Below are positions 1 through 8,895 of a stretch of 64,000 nucleotides of DNA, in pieces. Under the pieces are notes generated by a model, which ran no database searches, was not told the origin of the DNA, and saw only the letters and a list, made by a program, of their open reading frames with translations. Position 1 is the first letter of the stretch. Each line of letters starts with the position of its first letter. Position numbers and translations under genes: made by a program. The DNA lies in the NCBI RefSeq assembly GCF_036346855.1, contig NZ_CP107841.1, positions 10,234,001-10,298,000 of the forward strand. The letters are read 5' to 3'. The DNA comes from Streptomyces europaeiscabiei (lineage in GTDB: Bacteria > Actinomycetota > Actinomycetes > Streptomycetales > Streptomycetaceae).

Positions 1-362
1 CGGCCTTCCTGCTGCCCTTCCCAGGCGATGGGTGTGCCCATCACCGTCGACAGCAGGAGCAGGACCACGTCGTACACCGCTCCGGCGCTGCCGGCGGTCG
101 ACCAGTGGCCCGGGGTGGGACCCACCGCTTCGTCGTCGACGTGCAGACCGCGAAGCACGAACAGTCCGTCGGCGGTGTCGACGGGGCGGCAGGCGTGGCG
201 TATCGGGTCGCTCAACGAGGCCGCGACAGTGGGGACTTCGGCCAGCAGGCCGGGATGTGTGGGGTCGCCGTCGTACGAGGTGAGGAGGGTGTGCGCGGCG
301 GTGGTCAGCTCTGCGGCCGAGTCGCGGTCGAGCAGGCGTAAGGGGGTGGTTCCCGTGGGCAT
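1..362 (-). CDS. Fe(II)/2-oxoglutarate amino-acid hydroxylase, N-terminal part (cut by window edge)
   Basis: The visible 120 residues from ATG at 362 begin MPTGTTPLRLLDRD and run to GTPIAWEGQQEG at the left edge. The arrangement (N-terminal helical part, 'LFVLRGLHVDD', then 'GTPIAWEGQQ') matches the start of the clavaminate-synthase-like/TauD oxygenases that beta-hydroxylate free amino acids for nonribosomal peptides (the AsnO, VioC, MppO type). The HxD...H iron ligands would lie beyond the edge, so activity cannot be judged. It is divergent from an iron-box-controlled ABC importer. A role in making a hydroxylated siderophore building block is inference. Family assignment is fairly sure, substrate unknown. 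Confidence 0.72.
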   Translation of the reverse strand, partial: MPTGTTPLRLLDRDSAAELTTAAHTLLTSYDGDPTHPGLLAEVPTVAASLSDPIRHACRPVDTADGLFVLRGLHVDDEAVGPTPGHWSTAGSAGAVYDVVLLLLSTVMGTPIAWEGQQEG

Positions 363-531
363 GGGGGATCCGTCCGTTCCAGTGCGGAGTGCGTGTGCGG
401 GCGCGGTGCAGTGGTCTACGGGTGGGGCTGTGGACGGTCGGCGGGCATGGCGAAGAGGGCCGCCCGAGGTGGGCCACGTGATGCGGGTGCGGCTCCGGTC
501 GACCTCCGGAAACATAGCCAGTCCACAGAAA

Positions 532-550
532 ACAGGGAAGGCTTACCTAA
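532..550. promoter_or_regulatory. Iron box (IdeR/DmdR1-like), oxygenase-side
   Basis: On the minus strand the 19 bases read TTAGGTAAGCCTTCCCTGT. By my count 13 of 19 positions match the actinobacterial IdeR/DmdR1 consensus TTAGGTTAGGCTAACCTAA, including the intact TTAGGT half. It lies in the divergent gap, about 170 bp before the oxygenase start, and would put that gene under iron repression. Confidence 0.5.
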
Positions 551-601
551 GTTGATCTAGATCACACCCCGCGCGGTCTTGTCACGCAGACGTCACACAG
601 G

Positions 602-620
602 GTAGGTAAGGCTAAGCAAA
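602..620 (+). promoter_or_regulatory. Iron box (IdeR/DmdR1-like), transporter-side
   Basis: GTAGGTAAGGCTAAGCAAA matches the IdeR/DmdR1 consensus at 15 of 19 positions by my count. It ends 30 bp before the start of the ABC transporter operon, where a bound repressor would block transcription. Iron-replete repression of the importer is inferred from the site and its position. Confidence 0.65.
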
Positions 621-650
621 CTCAGCCAACTGCGGGAAAACGAGGGACAA

Positions 651-2204
651 GTGCACCTGACGCGACGTCAACTGCTCTGGGCCGGCGGTGCCATCGGCGC
701 GGGCGTCATGCTCACCGCCTGCGGTGGCGACGACGAGGCGCCCACCGGGTCCGCCACCGGTGACTCGGCCACAGCCCGCAAGGGCGGCACCCTGAGAGTC
801 GGCGCCCTCGGCCGGGCCGGCGCCATCACCCGCGACCCGCACGGCAGTCAGGCCAACGAGAGCGACTACCTCATCATCAGCCTGCTCTACGACACCCTCA
901 CCGTCCCCGGCACCAAGCCCAACACCGAGCCCCGTCTCGCTGCGAGCTGGAAGCCCTCCGAGGACCTGAAGACCTGGCGGTTCACCCTCGCCAAGGGCGC
1001 CAAGTTCCACGACGGGACCCCGGTCACCGCCGAGGACGTCGTCTTCTCGCTGAAGCGGCTGCGCGCCACCCCGTCGGGAGCCTCCCGCCTGCCCGGCATC
1101 CAGGAGAAGAACATCACCGCCGAGGGCACCGACACCGTCGTCATCGTCTCCGACTACGCCAACGCCGAACTGCCCCTGTTGGCCCGCCTCACCACCTTCG
1201 TCATCCCCAAGGGCACCACCGACAAGGACATCGCCAAGGCCCCCGGCACGGGCCCCTTCAAGCTGGACTGGTTCCGCGGCGGCAACGCCCGCCTCGTCCG
1301 CAACGACGACTGGTACGGCGGCGAGGTCCACCTCGACGCCATCGAGGTCAAGATCTTCGAGAGCCCGCAGGCCATGGCGAGCGCCCTGCTCGCCGGCCAG
1401 ATCGACCTCGCCTCCAACGTCGGGGCCGTCGCAGCCCGTACGGCGGAGAGCCGCAAGGACATCCAGGCCGTCCGCCGCCCCAACGACATGGCGATGCCCA
1501 TCGTCATGCGCACCGCCGACGGCCCGTTCGCCGATCCCAAGGTCCGCGAGGCGCTGCGCCTCGCCGTCGACCGTGAGGCCATGGTCAAGCAGGTCCTCTC
1601 CGGCTACGGCACCGTCGCCAACGACGTCCTCGGCACGGGCGACCCCGCCTACGACAAGGGCCTTCCGCAGCGCACCCACGACCTCACCAAGGCCAAGGCA
1701 CTGCTGAAGGAGGCCGAGTTCGACACCTCCAGGACCTACGAGCTGTACACCACCGAGGACATCTCCGGCCTCGCCGAGTCGGCCACCCTCTTCGCTACGC
1801 AGGTCCGCGAGGCCGGTGTCAAGGTGAAGGTCGTCAAGCAGGAATCGGCCACCTTCTGGGACAAGACCTGGCTCAAGGGCGACCTCTACACCACCTACTG
1901 GGGCACCAACGACTCCGTCGTCTTCTTCGCCAGCAAGACCATGGTCTCCGACAGCGGCACGAACGAGGCCGGCTGGAAGAACGACGACTTCGACGCGGCG
2001 TACGAGAAGGCCATCGGCACCCCCGACGCGAGCGAACGCACCCGACTGCTCAAGGAACTCCAGAAGATCGAGTACGACAGCTCCGGCTACCTGCTGTGGG
2101 GCATGGCCGACGGCATCGACCTCGCCGGGGCCAAGGTACGCGGGCTGCCGACACTGCCCGGGTACGGAAGGGTGCAGCTCGAAGGCGCGTGGCTGGCCAG
2201 TTGA
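651..2204 (+). CDS. ABC importer substrate-binding lipoprotein, peptide/nickel family (SBP family 5)
   Basis: A 517-residue extracytoplasmic binding protein. The N-terminus has a twin-arginine stretch (TRRQLLWAGG) and a lipobox (LTAC) with the lipidated Cys near residue 24, so it is probably a Tat-exported lipoprotein. The body follows the SBP_bac_5 (DppA/OppA/NikA) pattern, for example 'KFHDGTPVTAEDVVFSLKR' around residues 120-140. The GTG start follows a GAGGG Shine-Dalgarno. It is the first gene of four that overlap by stop-start fusion. Although the family usually binds oligopeptides, the upstream iron box argues for a metal chelate or siderophore fragment as ligand. That ligand is inference. 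Confidence 0.88.
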   Translation: MHLTRRQLLWAGGAIGAGVMLTACGGDDEAPTGSATGDSATARKGGTLRVGALGRAGAITRDPHGSQANESDYLIISLLYDTLTVPGTKPNTEPRLAASWKPSEDLKTWRFTLAKGAKFHDGTPVTAEDVVFSLKRLRATPSGASRLPGIQEKNITAEGTDTVVIVSDYANAELPLLARLTTFVIPKGTTDKDIAKAPGTGPFKLDWFRGGNARLVRNDDWYGGEVHLDAIEVKIFESPQAMASALLAGQIDLASNVGAVAARTAESRKDIQAVRRPNDMAMPIVMRTADGPFADPKVREALRLAVDREAMVKQVLSGYGTVANDVLGTGDPAYDKGLPQRTHDLTKAKALLKEAEFDTSRTYELYTTEDISGLAESATLFATQVREAGVKVKVVKQESATFWDKTWLKGDLYTTYWGTNDSVVFFASKTMVSDSGTNEAGWKNDDFDAAYEKAIGTPDASERTRLLKELQKIEYDSSGYLLWGMADGIDLAGAKVRGLPTLPGYGRVQLEGAWLAS

Positions 2205-3208
2205 CCCCCGACACCACCGCGCCGGCCGCCTCCCGGGAAACCCCGGGCAGGCGGTCGGCGCGCTCCCCTGTCCTGCTCCTGGGCCGTGTGGGCATGGCGG
2301 TGCTGAAACGGGCGGTCCTGCTCGCGGTGCTCCTCGCCCTCGTCTTCGGCACCGTCGAACTGCTGCCCGGCGACGCCGCCACAGCCACCTCCGAACGCGG
2401 CGAGAGCGCCGCCGACCTCGCGGCGCGCCGCGAACTGCTCGGCCTGGACCGGCCGGTGCTCGAACGGTTCCGGGACTGGATGACCGGCCTGCCCACCGGC
2501 GACCTCGGCACCTCCGCACGCGGCGAAAAAGTCACCGACCTGCTCTCCAGCGCCTTCCCCAACACCCTGCTCCTCGGCGGCATCGCCCTGCTGCTCACCA
2601 CGCTGCTGTCCCTCGCCCTGGGCTGCTGGGCGGCACTGCGCCCCGGCGGCCGTCTCGACCGGGCCGTCTCCGGCACGGCGACCGCCGTCCTCGCCCTGCC
2701 CGAGTTCGTCGTCGCCGTAGCCCTGGTCCTGGTGCTGTCCCTGTGGACCGGCTGGCTGCCCGCCGTCACCCTCACCGGCGCCGACGGCACCCCCGCCTCC
2801 TGGGACATGCTCGTGCTGCCCGCCCTCGCCCTGACCATCCCCCAGGCCGGCTGGAACATCCGGATCGTGCGCGCGGCCCTCGCCGACGAGGCCCGTGCCC
2901 CGCACGTGGAGACAGCCGTCCTCGACGGACTGCCGCCCCGCCGCGTCCTCACCCACCATGTGCTCCCCGGTGCCCTGCCCGCCATCGCCGCGGGCCTGGC
3001 CACCTCCACCGGCATGCTGCTGGGCGGCGCCGTCGTGGTGGAGACCATCTTCAACTACCCGGGCATCGGCTCCGTGCTGGCCTCCGCGGTCAGCGACCGC
3101 GACAGCCCGGTCATCGCCGGGGTCACGGCGCTCTCCGGCGCCGTCATCACCGCAGTGCTGCTCCTGGCCGACCTGGTCCGGGACCTGGCGACGGGAGTCC
3201 GACGGTGA
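2201..3208 (+). CDS. ABC importer permease 1 (DppB-like)
   Basis: Inner-membrane permease of the DppB/OppB type, about 335 residues with a short N-terminal tail and roughly six membrane spans. The EAA-loop region is visible as 'ETAVLDGLPPRRVLTHHVLPGALP', and the C-terminus has the typical 'VVVETIFNYPGIGSVLASAV'. I chose TTG at 2201 because it overlaps the previous stop (TTGA), as at the other junctions of this operon. An ATG at 2294 just before the first membrane span is the main alternative. It would pair with the next gene product to form the channel. Confidence 0.85.
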   Translation: MTPDTTAPAASRETPGRRSARSPVLLLGRVGMAVLKRAVLLAVLLALVFGTVELLPGDAATATSERGESAADLAARRELLGLDRPVLERFRDWMTGLPTGDLGTSARGEKVTDLLSSAFPNTLLLGGIALLLTTLLSLALGCWAALRPGGRLDRAVSGTATAVLALPEFVVAVALVLVLSLWTGWLPAVTLTGADGTPASWDMLVLPALALTIPQAGWNIRIVRAALADEARAPHVETAVLDGLPPRRVLTHHVLPGALPAIAAGLATSTGMLLGGAVVVETIFNYPGIGSVLASAVSDRDSPVIAGVTALSGAVITAVLLLADLVRDLATGVRR

Positions 3209-4011
3209 CCGTCAAAGCCGCCCTGCGGATCACCCCGGCCCTGCTCCTCATCGGCCTCGCCCTCCTCGGCCCCTGGATCGCCCCGCACGCCGTGGACGCA
3301 CCGGTGACCGCTCCCTACGCGACCCCCGACTCCGCAGCGGTCCTCGGCGGCGACCAACTCGGCCGTGACGTCCTCAGCCGACTGCTGGCCGGCGGCCGCG
3401 ACCTGGTCCTGTCGTCCCTGCTCGTCGCGGTCCTGGTCACCGGCACCGCCGCGGTGCTCGGCGCGATCGGCGCCGTACGACCCCTCGTCGGACGGCTCGT
3501 GGAACGCGCAGCCGACGTACTGATGCTGCTGCCTGCCGTGCTCGGCATCCTCCTCGTCACCCTGTCCTGGCCCGACGGCGGCCGCTTCGCCGTCATCGCA
3601 GCCGCCGTCGTCCTGGGCGTGCCGTACGCCGTCCGGCTCGCGGCGAGCGCGGCGACCCCCATCGCCGAGGCCGGATACGTCGAAGCGGCGGCCGCCGGCG
3701 GAGAGCGCCTCTGGTACCTGGTCGTCCGCGAGATCCTGCCCAACCTGCGCGCCACCCTGCTGGCCCTGTTCGGGCTGCGGTTCGTCGCCGCCGTCTACCT
3801 CGTCGCCACGGCCGGCTTCCTCCAGGTCGGCCCCCAACCACCCGCCGCCGACTGGGCGTTGATGATCCGCGAGAACTCCTCCGGCCTCCTCCTCAACCCC
3901 TGGTCCGTCGTCGCCCCCAGCATCGCCATCGGCCTGCTCGCCCTGAGCGTCAACCTCGCGGCCGCCACCCTCGCCCCCCAGACCGGCCGGAAGGCGGTGA
4001 CCGTCCTGTGA
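3205..4011 (+). CDS. ABC importer permease 2 (DppC-like)
   Basis: A 268-residue permease of the DppC/OppC type with about five to six membrane spans. It contains 'LGGDQLGRDVLSRLLAGGRDL', the conserved DppC segment following the first periplasmic loop, and an EAA loop 'EAGYVEAAAAGGERLWYLVVREILPN'. It starts with GTG overlapping the preceding stop (GTGA) and its own stop overlaps the ATPase start, so the transporter is translationally coupled throughout. Confidence 0.87.
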   Translation: MTVKAALRITPALLLIGLALLGPWIAPHAVDAPVTAPYATPDSAAVLGGDQLGRDVLSRLLAGGRDLVLSSLLVAVLVTGTAAVLGAIGAVRPLVGRLVERAADVLMLLPAVLGILLVTLSWPDGGRFAVIAAAVVLGVPYAVRLAASAATPIAEAGYVEAAAAGGERLWYLVVREILPNLRATLLALFGLRFVAAVYLVATAGFLQVGPQPPAADWALMIRENSSGLLLNPWSVVAPSIAIGLLALSVNLAAATLAPQTGRKAVTVL

Positions 4012-5531
4012 GCCACACCCGCGACCGGTACGCGAAACCGGAGGGACTGCCGAGCGACACCCCCGCGATCCGGGTCGCGAACCTCACGGTGGCCACGCCC
4101 GACGGCCGACACCTGCTGGGGGACGCGTCCCTGACCGTCCACCCCGGCCGGCTCGTCGCCCTCACCGGCCCCTCGGGCGCAGGCAAGACCACCCTGCTGC
4201 GCGCGCTGACCGGCCTGCTGCCGCCCGGCACGACCCGCACCGGGGGCCAAGTGAACGTCCTCGGCCACGACGTCTTCGCCCTCACCGACCGGGAACTGCG
4301 CACTCTGCGCGGCATCCGACTCGCCTACGTCGGGCAGGACCCCGGCTCCGGCCTCAACCCCCGGATGCGTGTCCGCAGCCTGGTCCGCGAACTCGCGGCC
4401 GACCGCAGCCCCGAGACGGTGGCCGCGCTCCTCGCCGAGGTCCGCCTCCCGGACGACGGCCTCCTGGCTGCCCGCCGCCCCGGCGCCCTCTCCGGAGGAC
4501 AGCAGCGCCGCGTTGCCCTCGCCCGGGCGCTGGCACGCCGCCCCGACGTCCTCCTCCTGGACGAGCCGACCGCGGGACTTCACCCCGAACTCCGGGACGA
4601 GATCGGCGAGTTGCTGCGCCACCTCGCCCGCGAACACCATCTGGCCGTCGCCTTCTCCTGTCACGACCCGGCCGTGGTCGAGCGCTTCGCGGACGACATC
4701 GTGGAACTCGGCACGCGACCGCCCCCGCCGAACCCCGCGCCCGCGATACCTGCCGCCGCCCCTTCGGCCCCGGAGCGCCGACCGGCCCTCGAAGTACGGA
4801 ATCTGCACGTGGCGTTCCGCGGAACGCCCGCGCTCACCGGCGTCGACCTCACCGTCGCCCCCGGCTCCGCGGTCGGCATCGTGGGCGTCTCCGGCTCAGG
4901 CAAGACCACCCTGGTCCGGACCGCGGTAGGACTCCAGCGCAGCACCTCCGGCACGATCCACCTGTCCGGCGCCCTCTTGAGCACCGGCCTGCGCGGCCGG
5001 ACGCGCGAACAGCGACGCGGACTGCAACTCGTCACGCAGAACCCCCTCGGCGCGCTGAACCCGAGCCGCACCGTCGGTGCCGCCGTGGGCCGCCCACTGC
5101 GGCTGCACCGCCGCCGCGCATCCAGGGAGGTCGGTGAACGAGTGGCCGACCTTCTGGAACAGGTCGGCCTGCCGCCCGCCTTCGCCGCCCGCTACCCGCA
5201 CGAACTGTCCGGCGGACAGCGCCAGCGCGTCGCCATCGCGCGAGCGCTGGCCGCCGAGCCGGAGGTGCTGATGTGCGACGAGATCACCTCCGCGCTGGAC
5301 CCCGACACGGGTCACGCGATCATGGACCTCCTTGCCGAGTTGCGCGAGCGGCATGGCACGACCCTCATCCTCATCAGTCACGACCTGCACCTCATCGCCG
5401 ACCGCACGGACACCGTCGTCGTCCTGGAGGCGGGCCGTGTGGTGGAGTCCGGCCGCACGACCGACGTCTTCACCGCCGCGCAGCACGCGGCGACACAGTC
5501 ACTGCTGGGTACGTCCGCGTCCGCGCCGTAG
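4008..5531 (+). CDS. Fused double ABC ATPase (DppD-DppF in one chain)
   Basis: 507 residues carrying two complete ATP-binding cassettes. Domain 1: Walker A GPSGAGKTT near residues 54-62, signature LSGGQQRR near 161, Walker B VLLLDEPT near 181. A Pro/Ala-rich linker spans about residues 236-258. Domain 2: Walker A GVSGSGKTT near 293, signature LSGGQRQR, Walker B VLMCDEIT, and a switch-type His in 'LILISHDLHLI'. In most peptide importers these are separate DppD and DppF proteins; fusions are known in actinobacteria. It energises the two permeases encoded just upstream and is last in the operon. Confidence 0.9.
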   Translation: MSHTRDRYAKPEGLPSDTPAIRVANLTVATPDGRHLLGDASLTVHPGRLVALTGPSGAGKTTLLRALTGLLPPGTTRTGGQVNVLGHDVFALTDRELRTLRGIRLAYVGQDPGSGLNPRMRVRSLVRELAADRSPETVAALLAEVRLPDDGLLAARRPGALSGGQQRRVALARALARRPDVLLLDEPTAGLHPELRDEIGELLRHLAREHHLAVAFSCHDPAVVERFADDIVELGTRPPPPNPAPAIPAAAPSAPERRPALEVRNLHVAFRGTPALTGVDLTVAPGSAVGIVGVSGSGKTTLVRTAVGLQRSTSGTIHLSGALLSTGLRGRTREQRRGLQLVTQNPLGALNPSRTVGAAVGRPLRLHRRRASREVGERVADLLEQVGLPPAFAARYPHELSGGQRQRVAIARALAAEPEVLMCDEITSALDPDTGHAIMDLLAELRERHGTTLILISHDLHLIADRTDTVVVLEAGRVVESGRTTDVFTAAQHAATQSLLGTSASAP

Positions 5532-5651
5532 CCGCGACTGGGAGCCCGGCGATGCGGATACGGCCGCCAGTGACGATCCGCTGCATCGGCCGACTCCGCA
5601 ATGCGCTGGGCGGGACCGTCCTTACAGGGTGCCATGCAGAGTTCCGGCAGG

Positions 5652-6350
5652 TCAGCGGAGACTGGACGGGAGGTCGGGCACCGTGACGGGACGGAGCACG
5701 GTGAGAGCCTCTTCCTGGCGAGCCATCATCGCAAAGGGGAACCTGTCGACTTCCAGGCAGAGTTCGACATCGTCCGGGTGGTATCCGCTGCGCAGCCCAC
5801 CGGCAAGATCGGCCGCGGCCCGAGAATTCCTCGCGCGCCGGAGGTAGGGGGCCGCCTCGACATCGCCTCCGGCCATACATCGGCCGATGTATTCGGCGCA
5901 GGCCAGGTCCTCGTCGGCCTTGCCTCCCTCGCCGGTGACAACGAACGTCACCGGGCCGGAATCCTTGGTTCGCAGGAACCGCGCGGTCGGGCCGGCCACC
6001 ACGAAGCTCGCGCACAGGACCAGCGGTGCGTTCGCGACGGCCAGCGCGCCCACGGTTCCTGCCGTCGTCTTCTGCACCAGCGTGCGGCCGGCGAAATCGC
6101 GTGACCTGAGCAGGCCGGGTGAGTTCACCGCGTCGAAGCCCGGCGCCGGAGCTCCGTCCTTCAAGGCCAGCCAACCCGAACGGCTCTCCTTCAAGGCAAG
6201 CGCCTCGCTCTCCGTCGAGGCCAGGACGATCCTCTCGACGCCACGCGAGAAGGCCCAGGCAGCCACGGTGAAGGCGCGCATGACGTCGATGACGACAGCA
6301 ACACGGGGAACACCGGTCAACTCCGGGATGCCAACGAAGTGATGGTCCAT
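5652..6350 (-). CDS. 2-phosphosulfolactate phosphatase family protein (ComB-like)
   Basis: 232 residues from ATG at 6350 ([13 protein letters not shown]). The sequence '[28 protein letters not shown]' followed by '[30 protein letters not shown]' is characteristic of the ComB family, Mg-dependent acid phosphatases that hydrolyse 2-phosphosulfolactate in archaeal coenzyme M synthesis. Streptomyces make no coenzyme M, so the true substrate here is unknown. It is convergent with the ABC operon and sits alone. An in-frame ATG nine codons upstream (6377) is possible but adds a non-conserved tail. Confidence 0.8.
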   Translation of the reverse strand: MDHHFVGIPELTGVPRVAVVIDVMRAFTVAAWAFSRGVERIVLASTESEALALKESRSGWLALKDGAPAPGFDAVNSPGLLRSRDFAGRTLVQKTTAGTVGALAVANAPLVLCASFVVAGPTARFLRTKDSGPVTFVVTGEGGKADEDLACAEYIGRCMAGGDVEAAPYLRRARNSRAAADLAGGLRSGYHPDDVELCLEVDRFPFAMMARQEEALTVLRPVTVPDLPSSLR

Positions 6351-6635
6351 CACACCATTCTGACGCCCCTGGATCATCTGCAGAAAACGATTTGATCAGG
6401 CTGCGGTCGGGGGACGGTCAGCGAGGCGCTTGTGGAGCGAGCCGGATCCCGTCCGATCGGACGCGGATGCGCACCGCGCGGGGTGCCGGTTCACGGGGAG
6501 GCGGGGGAAGGGCTCACGGATCCGGGGGCCGTCGCCGTCGGGCGCCGCACGCACTGTGCCGTCTGAACCGTGCTGTCGTGTCGGCGTCCGGGTGGGCATC
6601 GCGGACACTGGACAGCAGGAGAGGGGAGGCCGACC

Positions 6636-7496
6636 ATGCTGACCGTAGTCCGTGAACAGCTGGGCGAAGCCCTGTTCCGCCGCGTCGCGGGCCCCGACGG
6701 GCCGGCGACGCGTACCCGCATCCATGACACCCCGGGCCCGCGCTGGTTCGGTCCGGACCGCCCGATCCGCACGGTTCACGGTGACGCCTCGATGTTCATC
6801 GGTGGGCTGAGCGCTCTGCTGCTGCAGTCCCTGCATCCGCTCGCCATGGCCGCGGTGGCCGGGCATTCCGGGTATCGCGGCGATCCCTGGGGCCGACTGC
6901 AGCGCACCAGCACTTTCCTGGCCGTGACGACCTACGGCACCGCCGCGGACGCCCAGCGGGCGGTCGACCACGTCCGTGGCATCCACGAGCGGATTCGAGG
7001 GACGACGGCCGAGGGCGTGCCGTACCACGCGGCCGATCCGCATCTGCTCGGCTGGGTGCACGCTGCCGAGACGGACAGTTTTCTGCGTGCCCACGAGCGC
7101 TTCGGAGCCCGCCCGCTGGACGACGCGGGCTACGACGCCTACGTGGCCGACACGGCGTGCGTCGCCGCGGCGCTGGGGGTGAGCGACCCACCGGGCGACC
7201 GCCGCGAGCTCTCCGCGCGCCTGACGGCCTACCGACACGAACTGAAGGCCTCGTCCGAGGCCCGGGCCGCCGCCCGCTTCCTGCTGTTCCAGCCTCCCCT
7301 GCCCCTCGCGGTACGGCCCTTCTACGGCGGGCTGGCCGCGAACGCCGTCGCGCTGCTCCCGCCCTGGGCCCGCAGCATGCTGCGGCTGCCCCGGGTACCG
7401 GTCGTCGAGAGTCTCGCCGTACGTCCCACCGGACAGGTCCTGACCCGGACCATCCGCTGGGCCATGACCCCACCTCGCCAGTCCCGTCCGACCTGA
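6636..7496 (+). CDS. DUF2236 oxygenase-domain protein (MpaB/latex-clearing family)
   Basis: 286 residues. The opening 'RIHDTPGPRWFGPDRPIRTVHGDASMFIGGLSALLLQSLHPLAMAAVAGHSGYRGDPWGRLQRTSTFL' is the hallmark of DUF2236, a b-type haem family containing rubber oxygenase Lcp and the mycophenolic-acid enzyme MpaB. Candidate haem-binding histidines are those in 'LHPLAM' and 'AAVAGHSGY'. A strong Shine-Dalgarno (GAGGGGAGG) precedes ATG 6636 by six bases. There is no signal peptide, so it is probably cytoplasmic. Family is confident; the reaction is not known. Confidence 0.83.
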   Translation: MLTVVREQLGEALFRRVAGPDGPATRTRIHDTPGPRWFGPDRPIRTVHGDASMFIGGLSALLLQSLHPLAMAAVAGHSGYRGDPWGRLQRTSTFLAVTTYGTAADAQRAVDHVRGIHERIRGTTAEGVPYHAADPHLLGWVHAAETDSFLRAHERFGARPLDDAGYDAYVADTACVAAALGVSDPPGDRRELSARLTAYRHELKASSEARAAARFLLFQPPLPLAVRPFYGGLAANAVALLPPWARSMLRLPRVPVVESLAVRPTGQVLTRTIRWAMTPPRQSRPT

Positions 7497-7873
7497 GCCC
7501 GACGTCGTGGTCAACCTCGCCACCTGCTCTGGCGCCGCGCCGCTTTCGCCGACCGGCACGGTGGCGACGTCGGCCTGTCGCTCTGGGTATACGCGCAGGC
7601 GTCAACGGGTGATCGGCGACGGCGGCCGCCACCGCCGTGCGGGGTCCGGGACCGCTGTGCCAACGGGCTCGTCCCCGCGCCGGACCGCCGACCGCCGCAC
7701 GCCTGCCCCGTCTCTTCGCAGCGGCCGTGAACGCGCTGCCTGACCACCTGCGCTCGATCGCGGTGACGGTGGTCGGCTGGGCAGCTGCTGCCTCAGCGGC
7801 AGGTCAGGGCGAGGCTGTCGTGCGGCCGACGCTTACCGCCGGAGGACGACCCGAACCGGCCCGGGTGGTGCGG
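7497..7873. other. Intergenic, no gene recognised
   Basis: About 380 bp between the DUF2236 gene and the convergent STAS gene. Open frames on both strands here have arginine/proline-rich shadow composition and no ribosome-binding site. I see no convincing gene, repeat or hairpin. Confidence 0.5.
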
Positions 7874-8284
7874 TCAGGGGTTCAGGGCCTGCTCGGTGGT
7901 GGGGTGGCACGGGATGAAGGTGTCGACGCCGACCAGTTGCAGGATCCGCAGGACGGACTCCTGCGGGGCGGCGATGCGCAGCCAGCCCTGCACGCCGCCT
8001 ACCCGCCGCTGGGCGGCGACGAGGACGTTGATACCGCTGGAGTCCAAGAAGGTCACACCGCTGAGATCCACCACGATCCGCGGCGGCGGCACCTCACCCT
8101 CCTCGGGAAGCAGGGCTTCGCTGAGGATGTCCTTGACATCGTGGTCGATCTCGCCCCGCACCGTCACGACCCGGACGTCGTCGACCATGCGGTGTTCGAC
8201 GGAGAGCCGGCCCGGCCGGTCCGCTTGCTCGATGGCGGTCACCGTCTCCTCAACTGCGTTTAGGCTGGCCCCGGGGCAGGGCAT
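7874..8284 (-). CDS. Anti-sigma factor antagonist (STAS domain)
   Basis: 136 residues from ATG 8284. The STAS fold is recognisable from 'VVTVRGEIDHDVKDILSEAL' and the phosphorylation loop 'RIVVDLSGVTFLDSSGINVLVAAQRR', where the DSSG serine is the residue phosphorylated by the partner kinase in SpoIIAA/RsbV/BldG-type proteins. The divergent neighbour 116 bp away encodes an RsbW-like ATPase, so the two probably form a partner-switching module that controls an unlinked sigma factor. Confidence 0.88.
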   Translation of the reverse strand: MPCPGASLNAVEETVTAIEQADRPGRLSVEHRMVDDVRVVTVRGEIDHDVKDILSEALLPEEGEVPPPRIVVDLSGVTFLDSSGINVLVAAQRRVGGVQGWLRIAAPQESVLRILQLVGVDTFIPCHPTTEQALNP

Positions 8285-8400
8285 GCACGGATGATTCTGC
8301 CCCACTGCCCCGGCCGGACGCACCAGGGCGGCTGTGCCGGACGACACCGCCGTGGCATGGGTGACGGTATGGCGGGTACTGGCGTGCGCGTGTACGGGGA

Positions 8401-8895
8401 ATGAGGGCGAGACACGTGGGGTCCGATGCTGACGGTGACGGCTGTACCGAGCCGGATGAGCACCTGATGCGGGCAGGTTATGCCCTGGGCGGAGACGACA
8501 GCTGTATCGCCGACGCCCGTCGCCACGCCATCGCCTTCCTCGACCAGGCCCGAACCGAGCGCCGTCTGCCCGTTTCCGCACGCGCGAGGGACCTCACGCA
8601 ACTGGTCGTCAGCGAGCTGGTCACCAACGCCCGCAAGTACGCGCCCGGCCCTGTCCTGCTGGAACTGCGCATCACGACCGACATTGTCGAGATCGTCGTG
8701 TGGGACAGCGACCCCACCGTTCCCGCGGCCCGAGCCCCCGACCCGGACAGGATCGGCCAGCACGGCCTGGAGATCGTCAAGGCCGTCACCGAGGATCTGG
8801 CCGTCGAGCAGACGCCGGTCGGCAAACGCATCACGGCCCGCATCACCCTGTCCGACGCGCCCAGCAGCGACAGCGCGGCCCGCGGCTCGACGTAG
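8401..8895 (+). CDS. Anti-sigma-type ATP-binding protein (HATPase_c, RsbW/SpoIIAB-like)
   Basis: 164 residues. The GHKL ATP-binding boxes are visible: N-box 'LVVSELVTNARKYA', the G1 region 'VVWDSDP' and G2 'GQHGLEIVKAVTEDLAV'. This is the small single-domain type abundant in Streptomyces, where such proteins act as serine kinases of STAS antagonists or bind sigma factors. ATG 8401 is the longest start; the GTG at 8416 is an alternative. The divergent STAS gene is its likely partner. Confidence 0.85.
   Translation: MRARHVGSDADGDGCTEPDEHLMRAGYALGGDDSCIADARRHAIAFLDQARTERRLPVSARARDLTQLVVSELVTNARKYAPGPVLLELRITTDIVEIVVWDSDPTVPAARAPDPDRIGQHGLEIVKAVTEDLAVEQTPVGKRITARITLSDAPSSDSAARGST

Noticed and set aside
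612..2519. A 635-codon minus-strand open frame opposite the peptide-binding protein gene
   Set aside because: Gly/Val/Arg-rich shadow of a real gene with clear SBP motifs on the plus strand; no Shine-Dalgarno or domain.
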